Shown here: positions 35,319-43,683 of the stretch, in pieces
Position numbering within the stretch: position 1 is the first letter of the stretch
How the letters are laid out: every line of letters starts with the position of its first letter
From: a virus
Virus record (IMG/VR): IMGVR_UViG_3300017917_001524
Span: 124,001-188,000 of that record
Direction: 5' to 3' (one strand)
DNA: 64,000 nucleotides
Position numbers and translations under genes: made by a program
The notes under the pieces: model-generated
Databases searched by the model: none
Seen by the model: only the letters and a program-made list of their open reading frames with translations
Told to the model about the DNA's origin: nothing

Positions 35319-35585
35319 ATGTCGGAACACGTAACACTAAGAGAAACATTTACTTGGGGAACATATGGTAAATATTTCGATAAACCACTTAAAAAAGTAT
35401 TATTGAAAGATATCCATGATGAACATTTAGACGAGGTTATCAAATGGATTTTTGATCACCGTTTTGCGTATAGTGATGAAACATTAAACATAATGTTAAA
35501 TGAAAAACAATACAGATCACTAAATAATATTGTGATTCCTGAATATGACTATTATGAGACCACCATTACATTTTTAAGAAAATAA
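35319..35585 (+). CDS. Unidentified small protein
   Basis: 88 residues, acidic/aromatic (HLDEVIKWIFDHRFAYSDE). 3 bases from each neighbour. Not recognised. Confidence 0.6.
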   Translation: MSEHVTLRETFTWGTYGKYFDKPLKKVLLKDIHDEHLDEVIKWIFDHRFAYSDETLNIMLNEKQYRSLNNIVIPEYDYYETTITFLRK

Positions 35586-35588
35586 ACT

Positions 35589-36032
35589 ATGCAACAATTA
35601 AGTATTCACTTATTAACAGTAATATTAATTGGGTTATTAGTACCTTTTACGATATATACAATACTCGCAATGAGTAGCAGTATTGCTGATTTTTTATTAG
35701 ACATTAAACATATTTTGAAATTAAAATATATTCAAAAAAAATTAAAGAATAAGGAATATGTTATTACAAATCAAGAACATAATTTTGTTATTGAAATATT
35801 TCGAGAGAAAAAACCAAAAATAAGTATTGTTGTTAATAAAAAATATTCAATGTATATTACTATTGATGGTGAGAGTTTTAGAACTGTTGGAGATGTTTCA
35901 CTAATTAGTTTTAAACGTAATATTGCGAAAAAAATTATTTTATTTATTCAAAAAAACATCTTACCTTCGATTATCAAAAAATATGATAAAAAACAACCAA
36001 AAGAATTATTTACATTTTTAAAACAAAAATAA
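35589..36032 (+). CDS. Membrane-anchored basic protein
   Basis: 147 residues. N-terminal transmembrane helix (HLLTVILIGLLVPFTIYTI), then a Lys-rich soluble part with beta strands and a basic C-terminus. Not recognised. Six bases before the NAMPT-like gene. Confidence 0.6.
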   Translation: MQQLSIHLLTVILIGLLVPFTIYTILAMSSSIADFLLDIKHILKLKYIQKKLKNKEYVITNQEHNFVIEIFREKKPKISIVVNKKYSMYITIDGESFRTVGDVSLISFKRNIAKKIILFIQKNILPSIIKKYDKKQPKELFTFLKQK

Positions 36033-36038
36033 AAACAC

Positions 36039-37682
36039 ATGGAAATGAATTCAATGTTAGTAACCGATTGGTATAAAGTCGGTCATCCCAATCAATATCA
36101 CCCAAATATTGATTTAGTTTATTCAAATGAAACTGCAAGAAAAAGTCGGTTACCAAATATCGATTATGTTGTTGTTGCAGGTATTCAATCGTTTTGTAAA
36201 GAGTTTTTAATTGAACATTTTAATCGTAACTTTTTTAGTAAATCTGAAGAACAAGTCATTAAAGAATATTCACGTAGAGTTAGAACATCATTAGGTGATG
36301 ATTTACAACCACTGAATCATCGTTTTTATGTGAAAAATTATCCAAATGACCCATATGGTCATATCAGACATTTACATCGTTTACAAAAATTACCAATTAA
36401 GATTAAGGCATTACCTGAAGGGTCATTATGTCCAATTGGTGTACCATTTGTTACAATACATAACGATAAGAAAAAACACCCTGAATTGTTTTGGTTAACA
36501 AATTTCATCGAAACAATTATGTCGGCATCCACATGGCAAATGATGACATCAGCAACCATTGCATTTGAATATCGTAAATTATTTAATAAATATGCGATGG
36601 AAACAGTTGGAAATACTGATTTTGTTCAATTTCAAGGACATGATTTTAGTTTCCGTGGAATGAGTTCATTACAATCAGCCTGTTACTCAGGTGCTGGTCA
36701 TTTATTCTCATTTGTTGGTACTGATACAATACCCGCAATTGATTTTCTTGAAAAATATTATCACGCAGATGCCGATAAAGAAATGATTGGTGTGTCTGTG
36801 GCGGCAACAGAACATGCTGTAATGTGTTCTAATACCGGATTTTATGTTTGGGATAAAGCTGAGGGTGATTGGTCACGTATTGGTGATTGTGAATTTGAAG
36901 TGTTTAAACATTTAATCACAGTTGTTTATCCTAAAGGTATTGTATCAATTGTTTCAGATACTTGGGACTTGTGGAGAGTTATTTTTGAATATGCTCGTCG
37001 TTTAAAAAATGAGATTCTTGCACGTGATGGTAAGGTTGTGTTTAGACCTGATAGTGGGGATCCAGTGGATATTCTTTGTGGGACTAACACAAACCCAACA
37101 ATGATTCATACAACAGAATTAAAACGACCTGAGAATAATCCCGAATATTTTGGAGTAGTTGAATTACTTTGGGATATTTTCGGTGGAACAACAACACCAA
37201 AAGGTTATAAACTTCTTGATTCACATGTGGGAACAATTTATGGTGATTCTATCACATTAAAACGTGCTGACGATATTTGTGTTAGATTGAAACAAAAAGG
37301 ATTCGCATCTATTAACTGGGTTGCGGGTATCGGTTCATACACATATCAATATAATACACGTGATACTTTTGGTATGGCGGTTAAAGCAACATATTGTGAA
37401 GCGATTAGTAGTGATGGTACTAAAGAATATGAAATCCCAATTTTTAAAGATCCAATTACGGATGATGGTACAAAAAAATCCGCAAAAGGATTGTTACGTG
37501 TGAATGAAATTGTCGATGTTGATACTATGGGTAAAGTACATCACAAAACATTTGAGTTACAACAAAATGTGACATGGGAAGAAGAAAACGGTGGTGCATT
37601 AGTCCCAATTTTTGATGATGGTAAGTTTGTAAAAGAGTATACTTTACAAGATATTCGTAATAGATTATTGTCACATTTATAA
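36039..37682 (+). CDS. nampt: Nicotinamide phosphoribosyltransferase-like (NAMPT/Namat)
   Basis: 547 residues, a little longer than cellular NAMPT. VTDWYKVGHPNQY near the N-terminus, SVAATEHAVM with the catalytic His (about residue 259), FRPDSGDPVDILCG and NTRDTFGMAVKATY are family landmarks. NAMPT joins nicotinamide to PRPP to give NMN; the phage NARP1 enzyme instead uses pyrophosphorylated ADP-ribose to give NAD directly. With the Prs-like, NADAR and macrodomain genes upstream it forms an NAD-restoring set. No NMN adenylyltransferase was seen here. Confidence 0.92.
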   Translation: MEMNSMLVTDWYKVGHPNQYHPNIDLVYSNETARKSRLPNIDYVVVAGIQSFCKEFLIEHFNRNFFSKSEEQVIKEYSRRVRTSLGDDLQPLNHRFYVKNYPNDPYGHIRHLHRLQKLPIKIKALPEGSLCPIGVPFVTIHNDKKKHPELFWLTNFIETIMSASTWQMMTSATIAFEYRKLFNKYAMETVGNTDFVQFQGHDFSFRGMSSLQSACYSGAGHLFSFVGTDTIPAIDFLEKYYHADADKEMIGVSVAATEHAVMCSNTGFYVWDKAEGDWSRIGDCEFEVFKHLITVVYPKGIVSIVSDTWDLWRVIFEYARRLKNEILARDGKVVFRPDSGDPVDILCGTNTNPTMIHTTELKRPENNPEYFGVVELLWDIFGGTTTPKGYKLLDSHVGTIYGDSITLKRADDICVRLKQKGFASINWVAGIGSYTYQYNTRDTFGMAVKATYCEAISSDGTKEYEIPIFKDPITDDGTKKSAKGLLRVNEIVDVDTMGKVHHKTFELQQNVTWEEENGGALVPIFDDGKFVKEYTLQDIRNRLLSHL

Positions 37683-37689
37683 AAAAAAA

Positions 37690-37838
37690 AATAAACGAGA
37701 TCGTGATGACAACCAAGATAGTCAGGTAACCAACTATCAACGTGTAGATATCACATAACCGTTGTGGTTATTGGGTGTAGCGGTAAATAGGTTAGTCCAT
37801 AGTGTTTTAAAAACAGCGTTCGTTTTAATTTATTTGAA
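37690..37838 (+). ncRNA. Structured non-coding region after the NAMPT gene
   Basis: About 150 bases with no frame. GATAGT-10 nt-ACTATC (37717-37738) and ATAACC-GTTGT-GGTTAT (37755-37771) are perfect hairpins. GTGAT (37703-37707) pairs with ATCAC (37750-37754) around the first. A/T-rich arms (AAATAAACGA / TCGTTTTAATTTATTT) could close the whole region. The base composition is distinct from the neighbouring genes. It could be a 5' leader element, small RNA or RNA decoy. It is not a tRNA. Confidence 0.5.
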
Positions 37839-38222
37839 ATGGAAATTGATATTGAAAAATTAAAAAAAGAGTTAGAACTTGCTAGACATGAAGACTCTGA
37901 AAGGTTTATAAAGGCACCTCCCGGAATGAACTTATATGAGTTTGAAAAATACATGTCGGTCACGTCGGATAAAGTTCAGGAACTTAGTCAAAAATATCGA
38001 TTAGTTCAAGAACCGGTATTTACAGAGTTATCAACTTATGGTCATGTAATGACATTAACTGAATTTATTATGTCAGTAAAAACTGGTGGGTTTATTGATT
38101 ATGATGGGTTTGGATTATACGTTAGAGATGGATTAGAATCAGACATTACCATATTACCAAGTGATGTTTATAGTAATATGGTGAGAAATGATTTTGATAC
38201 AATCATTTGGTTTAATCGTTAA
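37839..38222 (+). CDS. Unidentified protein
   Basis: 127 residues. N-terminal coiled-coil-like helix (DIEKLKKELELARHEDSERF), then a mixed domain (MTLTEFIMSVKTGGFIDYDG). Not recognised. First gene after the structured non-coding region. Confidence 0.65.
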   Translation: MEIDIEKLKKELELARHEDSERFIKAPPGMNLYEFEKYMSVTSDKVQELSQKYRLVQEPVFTELSTYGHVMTLTEFIMSVKTGGFIDYDGFGLYVRDGLESDITILPSDVYSNMVRNDFDTIIWFNR

Positions 38223-38225
38223 AAA

Positions 38226-38438
38226 ATGTGGTATAATATTGATAAAAAATATGGAATACCAGTAGAAGAAATTTCGTGTCCCGGATGTGGTCAAAAATAT
38301 GGTCACCATAATACGAAAGTCGATTTAAACTCTGAAGAATGTTCATCATGTGCGAAAGAACGCGGCGAAGAAATGAAGTTGGTAACTGCACAATATTTCA
38401 TTGAAACAATTTTAGATATAAAACCATTTTATGGGTAA
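38226..38438 (+). CDS. Small zinc-ribbon protein
   Basis: 70 residues with ISCPGCGQKYG and ECSSCAKERG, a CxxC pair of a zinc ribbon. Likely nucleic-acid or protein binding. Overlaps the next gene by 8 bases. Confidence 0.65.
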   Translation: MWYNIDKKYGIPVEEISCPGCGQKYGHHNTKVDLNSEECSSCAKERGEEMKLVTAQYFIETILDIKPFYG

Positions 38439-38721
38439 GATTTGTAACGGTTTAATTAAAGAAGACTATGAATATCATCTTTCAGATGATTGTCTTAATT
38501 ATTGTCTTTGTGTTGTAACAAACAAAAGATGTGTTGGTATAGATGTTGAAGACCCTGAAGATAGGTCTTCACAATTTTTTAGTCGTGGTAAAAATGTTCC
38601 AAATGATAAAAAATTGAAAAAATGTCCAATGTTTGGATTGTCTGTTGAAACTTTTCAACAAATTGTTAAGGAACGTTTGACAATGGAAATGGATGAGAAA
38701 TTGAATAAAATTGGAAAATAA
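38431..38721 (+). CDS. Cys-rich small protein
   Basis: 96 residues with six cysteines in the first 45 (MGKICNG, DDCLNYCLCVVTNKRCVG) and a KKCPMFG later, then a helical tail. It may bind metal. Not recognised. About 50 bases follow before the kinase gene. Confidence 0.6.
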   Translation: MGKICNGLIKEDYEYHLSDDCLNYCLCVVTNKRCVGIDVEDPEDRSSQFFSRGKNVPNDKKLKKCPMFGLSVETFQQIVKERLTMEMDEKLNKIGK

Positions 38722-38770
38722 TTTGGTAGTTTCAATATTAATATCTAATTTCATGTAATAAACAGATAAC

Positions 38771-39247
38771 ATGAAAAAAGCGATTCTTTTTATTGGTTTA
38801 CCAGGTTCAGGAAAAAGTACGTATATTCGACAAAACATATATGGTAGTACATATATGATTGTTGATGCGGATAAAATAAAAGAAACACATCCTGATTTCG
38901 ATCCAAATGCACCTGAAACTGTCCATCAATGGAGTGTAAAGAAAGCCGAAGAAGAAATGAATAGACTTTCTGATATTGGTTATAACATATGTATGGATTC
39001 AGGTGGGGTAAATAATTCATATCAATTACGAATCATCAATATGTTAAAACAAAAGGGGTATCATATTGAATTAATTTATATGGATACACCTTTAGAAATT
39101 TGTCTTGAAAGAAACCGATTTAGGAGAAGAAAAGTTCCTGAACATGCAATTATAGAAAAATCACAAAAATTATTAAATTGTTTGGAAAAACAATTACCTT
39201 TGATTGATAAGTTCACCCATTTAAAATATGATTATGTCAGTGTTTAA
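38771..39247 (+). CDS. P-loop kinase, polynucleotide kinase-like
   Basis: 158 residues. GLPGSGKST (about 8-16) is the Walker A, then IVDADKIKETH as in PNK and zeta-type kinases, and ERNRFRRRKVPE as the lid. It is the size of a T4 Pnk kinase domain without the phosphatase, which may be supplied by the HAD protein 240 bases downstream. It probably phosphorylates RNA 5' ends, though nucleoside kinase activity is possible. Confidence 0.8.
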   Translation: MKKAILFIGLPGSGKSTYIRQNIYGSTYMIVDADKIKETHPDFDPNAPETVHQWSVKKAEEEMNRLSDIGYNICMDSGGVNNSYQLRIINMLKQKGYHIELIYMDTPLEICLERNRFRRRKVPEHAIIEKSQKLLNCLEKQLPLIDKFTHLKYDYVSV

Positions 39248-39485
39248 TGATGTATTAAATAAAATCGAAAAATGGTTTGTTAACAGACACTTTAAAAAAC
39301 GTCATATTCATGTAGATTCAAATGATAAAAGACCATCGGCAGAGTTCAGACGTGTTTTAAATACATTACGTGAAAATAAAGTAATTGTTGACACTAGATC
39401 TGATGGTATTTACATTCGTTTGGCGGGTAATGAAAATAAATCACAAATATTATCAAAAGAGTTCATAAAAATAAAATCATTTTAG
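39228..39485 (+). CDS. Unidentified small basic protein
   Basis: 85 residues, basic, with RHFKKRHIHVDSNDKR and a C-terminal beta segment. Starts at ATG 39228 or 39234 inside the kinase gene end. It lies between kinase and HAD phosphatase and could be an RNA-binding accessory. Confidence 0.55.
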   Translation: MIMSVFNDVLNKIEKWFVNRHFKKRHIHVDSNDKRPSAEFRRVLNTLRENKVIVDTRSDGIYIRLAGNENKSQILSKEFIKIKSF

Positions 39486-40000
39486 TGAAAATAATTTTTT
39501 TAGATATTGATGGTGTGCTCAATCATGATAAGTTCTATAAAGAACGTTTTAAAAAACGTTACGAAGAAGGTGCGATATCACATCCATATTCGGAAATAGA
39601 TCCTGATTCGGTTGCAAATCTTAACATATTGATTAAGGATACCGATGCAAAAGTCGTGTTATCATCAACATGGAGACATGATGGGATACCATATTGTTTG
39701 GATGTATTGAAATATCATGGTTTTAATGGTGAAATAATTGATGTCACACCGAATTTAAGAGGAAATGATTATGTTCGTGGTAATGAAATACTCAAATGGA
39801 TACGTGATAATCACAAATTAGTTGGACCGTATTATAATTTTACTGAATATGTCATCTTAGATGACGATTCTGATATGTTATATTGGCAAAGGAATAACTT
39901 CCTGTTGATTGATAGATTTGTTGGTCTGACAATGGGGGATGTTTTTCGTGCAAAAAAAATATTGAATAACGGTAAAATTCTTGATGTGGGGGAAATTTAA
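39485..40000 (+). CDS. HAD phosphatase of the RNA-repair (SAK_HAD) type
   Basis: 171 residues, GTG start at 39485 overlapping the previous stop by one base. KIIFLDIDGVLNH (motif I), DTDAKVVLSSTWR (motif II), YVILDDDSDM (motif IV). The order and short cap match the HAD domain of Swiss-army-knife RNA-repair proteins. Together with the upstream kinase it would heal RNA ends (5' phosphate, 3' hydroxyl) before ligation. Confidence 0.8.
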   Translation: MKIIFLDIDGVLNHDKFYKERFKKRYEEGAISHPYSEIDPDSVANLNILIKDTDAKVVLSSTWRHDGIPYCLDVLKYHGFNGEIIDVTPNLRGNDYVRGNEILKWIRDNHKLVGPYYNFTEYVILDDDSDMLYWQRNNFLLIDRFVGLTMGDVFRAKKILNNGKILDVGEI

Positions 40001-40001
40001 T

Positions 40002-40193
40002 ATGTACACAATAATTTGGAGATATTCACATAGAGAACCATTTGTTGACGTTGATAGTCGAGGTTTTACACAAACATTCCCAACATATGAAATTGCAAAA
40101 GCGGAAGCTGAGAATGTTATGAAGATTGAGAATGAAAACGAACCATCACCATGGTATTTTGATTATAAAATATTAAAAGAAACTGATTTATGA
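40002..40193 (+). CDS. Small unidentified protein
   Basis: 63 residues from ATG 40002; the longer upstream frame is less likely since it overlaps the HAD gene. Beta-rich start (MYTIIWRYSHREPFVDVDSR), acidic helix after. Overlaps the next gene by 4 bases (ATGA). Confidence 0.6.
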   Translation: MYTIIWRYSHREPFVDVDSRGFTQTFPTYEIAKAEAENVMKIENENEPSPWYFDYKILKETDL

Positions 40194-40504
40194 GTTATTT
40201 TACAGGTTTAAACAGTAGTTGGGAATTTATTCCAAAAAATGGTGAAAAAATTTGTGAGGTATCTTATAATAATCGTATATTCGTGGTCTACGAATATGGT
40301 GGTAGATATTATCTTTACCGAAATGAATATCAACTTTCAGAAATTGTATCTGGCCATAAGGGGTTTGTGAAACAATATAACGGAGATTATCTCAAGTGGA
40401 TTGAAAAGGTAGAAAAGAAAGATAAAGAAAAGATTATGAAGTTACGTGTCATGGCTCAAAAAGTGATTGAAGATGCAAATAAAATTGAAACTATTTGGCT
40501 ATGA
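40190..40504 (+). CDS. Unidentified protein
   Basis: 104 residues, ending in a Lys-rich helix (IEKVEKKDKEKIMKLRVMAQ). Its stop overlaps the DenV start in an ATGA. Not recognised. Confidence 0.6.
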   Translation: MSYFTGLNSSWEFIPKNGEKICEVSYNNRIFVVYEYGGRYYLYRNEYQLSEIVSGHKGFVKQYNGDYLKWIEKVEKKDKEKIMKLRVMAQKVIEDANKIETIWL

Positions 40505-40866
40505 CACGAATTAATTGTGGTATTCCACCAAAACAATTGACAAGACAACATTTAATTGCTGAACATCGGGAGATTAAACGTATACCTAATGTGGTATCTA
40601 AGGGGAAATTTAACCTCAAAGGACAACCAAAAGAGTTTACTCTTGGTACAGGTCATATTAAATTTTTCTATGATAAATTAGGGTATCTAAAACAACGATA
40701 TGAAGAATTATATCTTGAGTGTCGTAATAGGGGTTATCAAGTTTCATATTATGGGCATGCATGGGATAATGTACCAATATGTTTAATGGGTGATTATCAA
40801 CCCACATCAAGAGATATTGAAATAATTACTGAACGTATAAATGATAGGTTAAATGTAAAAGTTTGA
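40501..40866 (+). CDS. denV: Pyrimidine-dimer DNA glycosylase/AP lyase (DenV-like)
   Basis: 121 residues from ATG 40501. It matches T4 endonuclease V over the whole length: MTRINCG gives the N-terminal Thr2 nucleophile after Met removal, LIAEHREIKRIPN holds the catalytic Glu, TLGTGHIKFFYDKLGYLKQR and LYLECRNRGY are the conserved core, and GDYQPTSRDIEI the C-terminal part. It excises UV-induced pyrimidine dimers, restoring phage DNA in light-exposed waters. Confidence 0.92.
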   Translation: MTRINCGIPPKQLTRQHLIAEHREIKRIPNVVSKGKFNLKGQPKEFTLGTGHIKFFYDKLGYLKQRYEELYLECRNRGYQVSYYGHAWDNVPICLMGDYQPTSRDIEIITERINDRLNVKV

Positions 40867-40915
40867 TCTCAATAAAAAATTTCAAATAATATTAACGATT
40901 TATTTGAATTTTTGT

Positions 40916-40923
40916 TATCTTTG
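40916..40923 (+). promoter_or_regulatory. Host-type -7 element
   Basis: TATCTTTG 17 bases before ATG 40940, in the first gap after DenV. A -33 TTG at ideal spacing is not evident. Confidence 0.45.
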
Positions 40924-40939
40924 AAATAAAATAAATAAT

Positions 40940-41434
40940 ATGAGTGAGTCATCATTAAAAAAACTAATGTATTTTGGTATTGTTATCACATCATTAGTAT
41001 TACTCTTAGGTCTTTTTAGACTAACATGTGTTAAATTTGTTGATAAACATGAGTTTGGATATAAATTTGATCACAGAACAGGTGAGTTAACAAAATTAAA
41101 TGGTAGTGGTTATTTTTTAAGACCACCGTTTTTGGTTAGTATTTACACAATTGATTTAAGACCTATGCAGGTATGTATAAACGCAAACAATAGGGTGTTA
41201 AATTGTAAATTAGTACAATTTGACACAACTGGTTTTGATTTGTTTATTAAATGGCATGGGGTTGGTAATTATGAACCAAGTCTAAATAAAGGATCACTAT
41301 CGGATATATTGATGAGTTACGCGTATGATCCTGATAGAAAAAATGTTCCATTTTTAAATGTAAAAAAAGAATTAAGAAACGATGATGACATCATTAAAAC
41401 AAATAACAACATTGATTCGACGATATCACATTGA
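40940..41434 (+). CDS. Membrane-anchored protein, SPFH-like N-terminus (copy 1)
   Basis: 164 residues. One N-terminal transmembrane helix (YFGIVITSLVLLLGLFRLT), then HEFGYKFDHRTGELTKLNGS and GYFLRPPFLVSIYTIDLRPM, the opening layout of band-7/SPFH proteins. CINANNRVLNCKLVQFDTTG follows. The next gene repeats this layout, so the pair is a tandem duplication. Envelope location; role unknown. Confidence 0.6.
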   Translation: MSESSLKKLMYFGIVITSLVLLLGLFRLTCVKFVDKHEFGYKFDHRTGELTKLNGSGYFLRPPFLVSIYTIDLRPMQVCINANNRVLNCKLVQFDTTGFDLFIKWHGVGNYEPSLNKGSLSDILMSYAYDPDRKNVPFLNVKKELRNDDDIIKTNNNIDSTISH

Positions 41435-41837
41435 TATTGTTTTTGGTGTAATCATTATTTTTTGGTTGTCAATTGTGAATTATAATTCACAACACCACAT
41501 TTCATTAAACCAAAATTTATTTACTGGTGAACTGACCTTAAAAAAAGGTGGGATACATTTTAGTGCACCATGGGTATTATCAACAAGAATTGATACAAGA
41601 CCATTTAGGGTTTGTTTAGATTGTGGGTGTAAAAATATCTCATGTAAATTAGTTTCGTTTAATCCTGACGGATGGGAAGACTTTGTAAATCGAGAAGGTT
41701 TTAAGTACTATTGGTTCACAAATAGATTATCATTTAATTTTGGTTATGATCATGAATATCGTGGGATCAAATCAATATTAAAGGGTTATACTGACGGTAA
41801 TAAATACTCATTTATTAATGTAAGTGATGATTTGTAA
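41382..41837 (+). CDS. Membrane-anchored protein, SPFH-like N-terminus (copy 2)
   Basis: 151 residues. Helix IDIVFGVIIIFWLSIVNY, then LFTGELTLKKGGIHFSAPW, TRIDTRPFRVCLDCGCKNI and SCKLVSFNPDG, aligning with the previous protein (TGELT, IDLRP, NCKLVQF). Overlaps it by 53 bases at an alternate reading frame. Diverged paralogue. Confidence 0.6.
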   Translation: MMTSLKQITTLIRRYHIDIVFGVIIIFWLSIVNYNSQHHISLNQNLFTGELTLKKGGIHFSAPWVLSTRIDTRPFRVCLDCGCKNISCKLVSFNPDGWEDFVNREGFKYYWFTNRLSFNFGYDHEYRGIKSILKGYTDGNKYSFINVSDDL

Positions 41838-41851
41838 AATATAAGAAAAAT

Positions 41852-42637
41852 ATGGATTTTAAAACATTAGGTGATGTGTGTAAATGGTTTGAAAAGAATT
41901 TCTCACCAGAAATTATGATCCCCGAATTACCGGTAATAATACGTTGCGATGGTAATAATTTTCACTCTTGGACAAAAGATTGTCAACGACCATATGATGA
42001 ATCATTAAGTAAATTAATGATTGAAACCACTAAGTTTTTAGTTAAGGAAACTAATGCTGTTGTTGGATATACACAATCAGATGAAATAACATTAATTTTG
42101 TATAGTTCTAACATGAAATCGGCTATCTACCAAGATGGTAAAAAACAAAAAATATTGTCAAAACTACCCGCAAAATTAGTTAATTTTTTCAATCAAAATA
42201 AGGATAAATATGGGTTTGAAAAAAAACCATATGCCGTTTTTGATTGTAGAATTTATCAAGTACCAACATTAGAATGGGCAACAAAACAATTGTTGTGGAG
42301 AGAATTAGATGCGACTAAGAATTCAATATCAATGGCAGCACAATCAATGTTTCCATATGGTGAATTATTGGGATTGCACAGTAATGAATTACAAGAAAAA
42401 ATGTTTATAGAAAAAAATATAAATTGGAATGATTATCCAACGTTTTTTAAACGAGGGACATATGTAAAACGAACAAAAGTAATTAAAAAATTAACAGAGG
42501 ATGAATTGCTCGAATTACCTGAAAAACATCATGCAAGAAAAAATCCAGATATTGAAATTGAACGTAACATATTAACAATTATGGATATACCTAAATTATC
42601 ATCCGTGGAAGATAAAGTATCATTATTTTTTAATTAA
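41852..42637 (+). CDS. tRNA(His) guanylyltransferase-like protein (Thg1 family)
   Basis: 261 residues. VIIRCDGNNFHSWTKDCQ matches the Thg1 metal motif RxDGxxFHxxT, and VVGYTQSDEITLIL carries the second acidic metal ligand. FDCRIYQVP and RRELDATKNSISM-like context (WRELDATKNSISMAAQ) are further landmarks. Thg1-like proteins add nucleotides in the 3'-5' direction and can repair 5'-truncated tRNA. It lies between the RNA-end-healing and ligase genes. Confidence 0.88.
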   Translation: MDFKTLGDVCKWFEKNFSPEIMIPELPVIIRCDGNNFHSWTKDCQRPYDESLSKLMIETTKFLVKETNAVVGYTQSDEITLILYSSNMKSAIYQDGKKQKILSKLPAKLVNFFNQNKDKYGFEKKPYAVFDCRIYQVPTLEWATKQLLWRELDATKNSISMAAQSMFPYGELLGLHSNELQEKMFIEKNINWNDYPTFFKRGTYVKRTKVIKKLTEDELLELPEKHHARKNPDIEIERNILTIMDIPKLSSVEDKVSLFFN

Positions 42638-42643
42638 TATGTG

Positions 42644-42763
42644 ATGGGTAAAACGTATAAAGATTTAAAAACACATAAAAAAGAATTTTATTTAAGATTT
42701 AGAGGTGGATATGCGTCATCCAAAAAAAATAATTGGTTTAATGAAATAACATTACATATGTAA
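42644..42763 (+). CDS. Small basic protein (39 aa)
   Basis: ATG 42644 to TAA 42761-42763, beginning MGKTYKDLKTHKKEFYLRFR. Basic and aromatic with a Gly-rich GGYASSKKNN turn. It follows Thg1 by six bases, so may be co-transcribed. The remaining gap to 42911 holds a terminator and promoter. Confidence 0.45.
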   Translation: MGKTYKDLKTHKKEFYLRFRGGYASSKKNNWFNEITLHM

Positions 42764-42836
42764 TTTAATATAAAATTAGAGAATTTAATTAAAACGATGT
42801 ATTCAACCAAACAATCATTTAAAGAGGGTAAAAGAT

Positions 42837-42866
42837 AAAAAGGTCGGAATTTTCGACCTTTTTTAA
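42837..42866 (+). terminator. Intrinsic terminator
   Basis: AAAAAGGTCG-GAATTTT-CGACCTTTTT hairpin with trailing T residues. Confidence 0.8.
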
Positions 42867-42873
42867 TAATATT

Positions 42874-42903
42874 TTGTTTTGTTTAAAAGATTTCATATTT
42901 TTG
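42874..42903 (+). promoter_or_regulatory. Bacteroidetes-type sigma-A promoter
   Basis: TATTTTTG at 42896-42903 with TTG at 42874-42876, spacing 19, just after a terminator and 9 bases before ATG 42912. Confidence 0.55.
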
Positions 42904-42911
42904 TCTAAATT

Positions 42912-43631
42912 ATGGAATATAAAGTATACATTCAATCGATAAATAATTTTCCAATAGCAGATTGGGCGGTATCTGCATACATGGGATTTAGGGAAAAACA
43001 ATCGAACATCATATTTTTTGAAGACATTGAAGAAGTACCAACATCAAAATATAACATTGTTGTGGGATTTATTGAAGACACAAATAAGTATCTTGAAAGA
43101 TTGGGGATAGAACCTAAAAAAGCGTTAAACATACCGATAGAACTTGAAAAATACACTGGTCGTGAAATTAGGTATATGACGATGAAGCAATTCAAAGAAG
43201 ACACAAAAATACCTATCTTTGTAAAACCAGCAAGACGTAGTAAAGAATTTGTTGCGGGTGTATTAACAAAACAACAAAGTAAAGAAATGTTTTTTGGGTC
43301 ACATCCTGATGACACACCTGTATTGGTTTCCGAAGTTGTTGATTTTGTTTCAGAATATCGTGGATATGTTATTGATGGTACGTTAAAGGGAATTAAACAT
43401 TATTTGGGTGATTTTAGAGTTTTTCCTGACATGAAAATTGTGGATAATGCAATCGCAGATTATGTAACACAACCCGCAGGGTATTCAATTGATTTTGGTG
43501 TCACTAGTGATGGAAGAACCTTATTGATTGAATGTAATGATGGATGGTCATTGGGTAACTATGGTTTAAATGATGTTACATACTCAACATTATTAGCGAA
43601 AAGATGGATTCAGTTGATGTCTGAAAATTAA
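42912..43631 (+). CDS. R2K-type ATP-grasp domain protein
   Basis: 239 residues. PIFVKPARRSKEFVAGVL holds the ATP-grasp lysine, VLVSEVVDFVSEYRGYVIDG the nucleotide-binding acidic/Arg pattern, and GVTSDGRTLLIECNDGWSLG the metal-binding Glu-x-Asn. This is the R2K/DUF4343 layout, linked in comparative studies to RNA-repair and conflict systems. It probably ligates or modifies RNA or peptide ends using ATP. It is transcribed from its own promoter, between Thg1 and RNA ligase. Confidence 0.75.
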   Translation: MEYKVYIQSINNFPIADWAVSAYMGFREKQSNIIFFEDIEEVPTSKYNIVVGFIEDTNKYLERLGIEPKKALNIPIELEKYTGREIRYMTMKQFKEDTKIPIFVKPARRSKEFVAGVLTKQQSKEMFFGSHPDDTPVLVSEVVDFVSEYRGYVIDGTLKGIKHYLGDFRVFPDMKIVDNAIADYVTQPAGYSIDFGVTSDGRTLLIECNDGWSLGNYGLNDVTYSTLLAKRWIQLMSEN

Positions 43632-43656
43632 TTTTTTTTTTATTAAAAAAATCCCA

Positions 43657-43664
43657 TATATTTG
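43657..43664 (+). promoter_or_regulatory. Host-type -7 element
   Basis: TATATTTG 20 bases before ATG 43684. Would drive the coiled-coil protein and RNA ligase. Confidence 0.5.
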
Positions 43665-43683
43665 TGTTAATTAAACTATTAAA

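Noticed and set aside
37690-37838. Possible tRNA or tRNA-like gene
   Set aside because: No acceptor stem, T-arm consensus or anticodon arm of the right size; hairpin spacing does not fit a cloverleaf.
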